From contig NZ_JAQTQD010000009.1 of the NCBI RefSeq assembly GCF_028712425.1, forward strand, positions 1-64,000: a stretch of 64,000 bases of DNA, given 5' to 3'. The stretch is from Methanoregula sp. GTDB lineage: Archaea; Halobacteriota; Methanomicrobia; Methanomicrobiales; Methanospirillaceae. The notes below the pieces were generated by a model. That model did not search any database, was not told where the DNA came from, and saw only the letters and a list, made by a program, of their open reading frames with translations. The translations under genes were made by a program, and so were the position numbers. Positions 61,601-64,000 of the stretch are shown here, piece by piece. Every line of letters begins with the position of its first letter. Within the stretch, counting starts at the first letter, position 1.

Positions 61601-63875
61601 CCTGCCCATTCCAGGCCATTCCCTCACGATGCAGGCTCCAGATATTCTTATCCGAATACATTTCTTTAAGTGATTTCAGGAATGTGAGGGCATTCTCTGC
61701 TCCCTGCCCTTGGGAAAATGAATCAGACTGCAACACCTTTTCAATCGAACCGATGAGTCCCTGAATCCGGTATGCGTTCATGACGAATTGGGTGAGCCGC
61801 CCGGTCAGATGGCTATTGAACGAGGTGCAGACCCGGGCGATATCCCCCTCTTCCATTGAAAGTCTGATCCTGCGGGGGATTGAGCCGGTCTCTTCAATTT
61901 TTTTCTCATAGTACTCGTCCATGGCACGGACATATGCACTTCCGTAAAAATCAGCAAGCAGGGAATCAAAGTTCATGACACCCACCGCTTCAGCGGTCCG
62001 TTCCTGCCTGACCGCAAGAGGGAAAATCCCTACCTTGTTTGCCCGAACCCGATTATTGAGAATACACCAGAAGGTATCCCCGCGACGGGCATTCAGCCTC
62101 CCGATCCTGGGAGAGATGTTGGGAAATTCCCGCAGGCATACCGGATTGAGCACAAGGGTATTACCACCTCGCGGGATTATTGATCGGGAACCTGATAGCG
62201 ATCCGCCACAGGTCGAGTGATGCGGAACGGCGACGGGCCGGGTCAGGTTCCTGCCATAACCGATGGCGGGGATCTTCCGGATACTATCCCTGCCTTTGAA
62301 CGGAGGGACCGGCAGTTCGAGGTGGGCCGCATGCTCACTGGAATAATCATAGTAATAATCGGGAAATGCTCTGCTGAGCTCAGCGATTGAATTCCGTGTT
62401 TGAGAGACGGGATAGGCCGACACTGTAGCATCCGATGCGATCATACGCTCCTGCTCTTTCAGCGCGAAGAAGAGATCGAGCAGTTGAACCCGCATTGTGC
62501 TTTGGACCGGGAGCGGTGCATCCCCGGTGATTTTCCCAACGGCAATACTGATCCCCTCACTGCGTAACCGGCCGATGGTATTCTGCAGATCCGCAAGGGA
62601 GAGTTTCACAATTTCATTATCCGTTGTCAGATACTCAAGACGGATATCGTCATCGAGGATCCAGACCACAGAACCCGGTATCTGCCGTGCCTCCTTGTAG
62701 AGGTAATGGTGAAGGACGGTTCTTCCCGATGAGATCCCTTTTCGCTGCTCTTCATCCTGCAGATAGGATCCGAATGTTCCCTTGTCGCACTCTTCATCAA
62801 TGGTTCTGCTGCTGATACACACACAGTTCAGCGACCGGTAGTTTTCCGAATCGAGGAGTCGGTCGAGGTCTGGCGTGGATGGCGTGTTATCGCAGACGAT
62901 CACCCGCCGTTGAGCGGAAGAGTTTTTGAAAAACTCCACAAGATCGTCAAGCAGGTGTTGCGTGGAGCTCATCCGTGTTGCAATGAACCCGATGACAACA
63001 GGGATTTGCGATACGACAGGCGCATCTGGGGATTTATGAATGCAATCCGGCAGACTACCTCCAAACCGTCGTTGGGATTCCTCGATAGTACATCCAAAAA
63101 GGTCCCGGGCCCGCTGCCGGAATGCCTCACGCTCCGGTTCGGTCATTCTCGGGGCGTATTTATTGTAGAATCCCGCAAGGCCCTGTTTTTTCCGGGGGGA
63201 TCCGGGCTCCGATAACCGGTTTGTATCGGGAATCGCCCAGTGATGCACCAGATGTTTTCTCACAAATCCGATGCGGCAGGTATCGAGATCGAGCAGCCGT
63301 ATGCAGACATCCCGGTCTGTTGTGCTTTCCAGCGCTTCATCAAATCCCCCGGCATGAAGAAGGGTCGAGAACCTCACGAAGAGATTGGAGCCCTGGACAT
63401 GGGGATTCCGGATGAGAAAATCGTGCGCTAACAGTGTATCAGGGATCGTAAGAGGGATTCCGCTGTCTCCGGTTCTTTCGTGGCGGATGAGACCGGAGAC
63501 AACAACATCACAGCCTTGTGATTCGGCTGTTTTCAGGCATTCCGCGAGATACCCGGGAGACCACTCATCATCATCGTCAAGAATCGCAATCCAGGTCGAT
63601 TCCGGAACAACACCTGCCTGTATGCAGGAATACAGACCGGTGTTTATTGCCCCGGAGAGATTGTCCGTCCTCTTGTTCTTAATAAAATGAATCTCGGGAA
63701 GGATACTGGATGCTTCATGAACCACATCCCGTGTCTGGTTCTCGTGATTGCTATCACAATCGCTAACAACAAGGATGGTATCCGGTTGCTTTGTCTGCTT
63801 GGCGATCGAACCGAGAGCCCGTCTCAGCAATTCAGGCCGGTTCTTCGTTGGAATAAGTACGGCAAGGTGCGGCAT
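58677..63875 (-). CDS. Giant multidomain glycosyltransferase / kinase-like / methyltransferase protein
   Basis: 1732 residues, no signal peptide or membrane helix. Domains: (1) 1-240, GT2 glycosyltransferase (VLIPTKNRPELLRRALGS, acidic AILDDDDEW, TDRDVCIRLL); (2) about 285-620, a second GT-like domain (WILDDDIRLEYL); (3) 620-800, helical linker; (4) 808-960, protein-kinase-like fold (YVGHGHEGAVF, Lys829, then FTNFHPRNFVV and LVDIGD), with Asn where the catalytic Asp should be; (5) 1000-1195, SAM methyltransferase (IFDYGCGRGSIAEAL); (6) 1203-1460, GT2 with DSD (ILQMDSDCLIG); (7) 1490-1720, GT2 (SVIITLDADDALIG, PYAEDWAFM). The plan suggests a one-protein assembly line for a methylated, possibly phosphorylated glycan. 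It heads the operon with the phosphatase and SLOG genes. The overall architecture is one I do not know from any described system. Confidence 0.85.
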   Translation of the reverse strand: MPHLAVLIPTKNRPELLRRALGSIAKQTKQPDTILVVSDCDSNHENQTRDVVHEASSILPEIHFIKNKRTDNLSGAINTGLYSCIQAGVVPESTWIAILDDDDEWSPGYLAECLKTAESQGCDVVVSGLIRHERTGDSGIPLTIPDTLLAHDFLIRNPHVQGSNLFVRFSTLLHAGGFDEALESTTDRDVCIRLLDLDTCRIGFVRKHLVHHWAIPDTNRLSEPGSPRKKQGLAGFYNKYAPRMTEPEREAFRQRARDLFGCTIEESQRRFGGSLPDCIHKSPDAPVVSQIPVVIGFIATRMSSTQHLLDDLVEFFKNSSAQRRVIVCDNTPSTPDLDRLLDSENYRSLNCVCISSRTIDEECDKGTFGSYLQDEEQRKGISSGRTVLHHYLYKEARQIPGSVVWILDDDIRLEYLTTDNEIVKLSLADLQNTIGRLRSEGISIAVGKITGDAPLPVQSTMRVQLLDLFFALKEQERMIASDATVSAYPVSQTRNSIAELSRAFPDYYYDYSSEHAAHLELPVPPFKGRDSIRKIPAIGYGRNLTRPVAVPHHSTCGGSLSGSRSIIPRGGNTLVLNPVCLREFPNISPRIGRLNARRGDTFWCILNNRVRANKVGIFPLAVRQERTAEAVGVMNFDSLLADFYGSAYVRAMDEYYEKKIEETGSIPRRIRLSMEEGDIARVCTSFNSHLTGRLTQFVMNAYRIQGLIGSIEKVLQSDSFSQGQGAENALTFLKSLKEMYSDKNIWSLHREGMAWNGQDLRRFLMQFKGHVKTYRSALTKDVLPAQVDRARIITERIVQKKIVDITAPLSYVGHGHEGAVFTDGTNAYKYFYAGRANFQDGRLDVIRARVLNNPALCHMCQLKEIIEDEGELIFVLSFEKGEEYSGGYLQDIFSVLAECRDAGIAFTNFHPRNFVVSDGTLKLVDIGDSIVPYNDSEFLQMCRRAYLMYRWHFRADLFDVMSIALFDGNLPELCGFEYFYESTKTKTKNNLVNERIVRLVSEANPSSIFDYGCGRGSIAEALAEKGFSVTGYDLDRTVLARNCKETVKAHYIGSKELAVLKEKEIKFDRVICSLVLCTISNDSEAEEVLQDIRSLVSDDGEAIIALCNPFSSFVKESETHVKLDIPDDSHYQETFTYQKKMRETGKIRTECHRPFSWYKHQIHRQGFEIETIEEVRTTDIPNLCPSSDFLLLKVKPLQLPRDEKVSLLIRAGAMEWESIDFQIRHIVNQLEGPQRFFEKIVITDTFTGPFSREYAPADVAELKVRLERLTAEGVIDRFVIVPDDPATIEETYQNWFGIACTNPRCENGQPTFMSLFGVDQCQGDYILQMDSDCLIGRKDRDHDYLGEMIDVLQSDPMAVTISFNIAKNGNEPYSPGRAGEKWRTEVRCSLLAKDRLEEVLPLPNGLTHDGTLQYPWHRALDARLAQSSWQSYRGGDCRTFFVHVPNDKKSDINFWYNVVRSIERNHVPEIQNNSVDLVGRLADWIIPLDSEYIFIIRGKDVPVSRMRRCMDSVARQQDHCFGIVFIDAGSSNPIPEYISEILAPALGEGARVFFNGNSLTSMENNLIAIRDICSNPESVIITLDADDALIGTDIIGQLRKVYDDGADLTVGSMIRTDKWCDYKAMFTNPRGARGGNVWQHLRSFRKFLFDSIPESYMKIGDTWIPYAEDWAFMIPMVEMAHHPVFIDKKLYFYEPTGEKNTGTRLMREDIIGQIIRKTPLKKTDGVTNGGWV

Positions 63876-64000
63876 TGTATCTCACACCGGCTTAATGCGA
63901 CCTGTTTTCAATTGACTGCGGAACGGGGGGTTTTGTATTAACAACCAATCGGGAATTCTGATGGTTCTCGTTCACCGTTTCCACGGCCCTGAGCAAGGGT
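63876..64000. other. Upstream region of the giant gene
   Basis: Includes GGTGTGAG as a likely ribosome binding site for the giant gene (minus strand) and a T/A-rich stretch (TTTTGTATTAACAA) about 60 nt out, a possible promoter. The window ends before any further gene is recognisable. Confidence 0.35.

Overview
The window looks like chromosomal DNA of a methanogenic euryarchaeon, most likely order Methanomicrobiales (Methanoregula-like). Reasons: an archaeal LSm-eL37-purF gene string, a SepF-type division protein, a ZPR1 zinc-finger protein, thiol:fumarate reductase TfrA/TfrB (which uses coenzymes M and B and is methanogen-specific), TrpB2, COG1361 surface proteins, PKD-type secreted proteins, many short archaeal TATA boxes placed for leaderless mRNAs, and moderately high GC. 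Species assignment is inference. I saw no rRNA, tRNA, CRISPR array or transposase gene.

Layout. 0-2.2 kb: an AT-richer accessory surface-type protein, ending in a fossil copy of the purF 3' end. 2.2-5.8 kb: housekeeping genes (purF, eL37, LSm; then divergent PUA protein, SepF, ZPR1). 5.9-14.2 kb: accessory region with small unknown genes, a three-copy 71-bp repeat, an iterated 15-bp motif, decayed fragments (two GNAT relics, a purM 3' relic, a membrane-protein relic), a secreted PKD protein with a caspase-like C-terminus, its membrane-anchored neighbour and a clear pseudogene. 14.2-19.9 kb: lysC-purM operon divergent from tfrA-tfrB. 20-24.5 kb: orphan solute-binding lipoprotein followed by a six-PAS hybrid histidine kinase. 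24.6-33.3 kb: redox and repair genes (glutaredoxin-thioredoxin reductase fusion, rubrerythrin, RadC, four iron-sulfur-flavoprotein-like reductases, desulforedoxin-like protein, AhpD-like protein), a DUF5591 gene broken by one TAG, an M50 protease and chorismate mutase.

33.3-37.9 kb holds three lipoproteins that resemble bacterial cell-wall enzymes (PBP4, M23, beta-lactamase family); a fourth, paralogous M23-like lipoprotein lies at 55.4 kb. 37.9-40.1 kb: 2H phosphoesterase and a thioredoxin/thioredoxin/CcdA reading frame split by a ten-adenine run. 40.1-43.2 kb: argC-argJ-argB operon. 43.3-49.4 kb: ADP-ribosylglycohydrolase, acetyl-CoA synthetase with an acetate transporter, NAD-kinase-like protein, TrpB2. 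49.9-54.8 kb: a tightly coupled Yip1 / COG1361 / ABC ATPase / MacB-like permease operon and a methyltransferase. 54.8-57.4 kb: fold-back repeat, M23-like paralogue, orphan AbrB regulator.

57.4-63.9 kb is the strongest candidate for an undescribed system: three ATGA-coupled genes on the minus strand encoding a 1732-residue protein (glycosyltransferase-like, second GT-like, kinase-like, methyltransferase and two further glycosyltransferase domains), a histidine phosphatase and a SLOG/LOG-like nucleotide-binding protein. The other notable observations are the A10 slippage site in the thiol-disulfide gene and the recurrent fossils of housekeeping-gene 3' ends (purF, purM) at the borders of accessory DNA.
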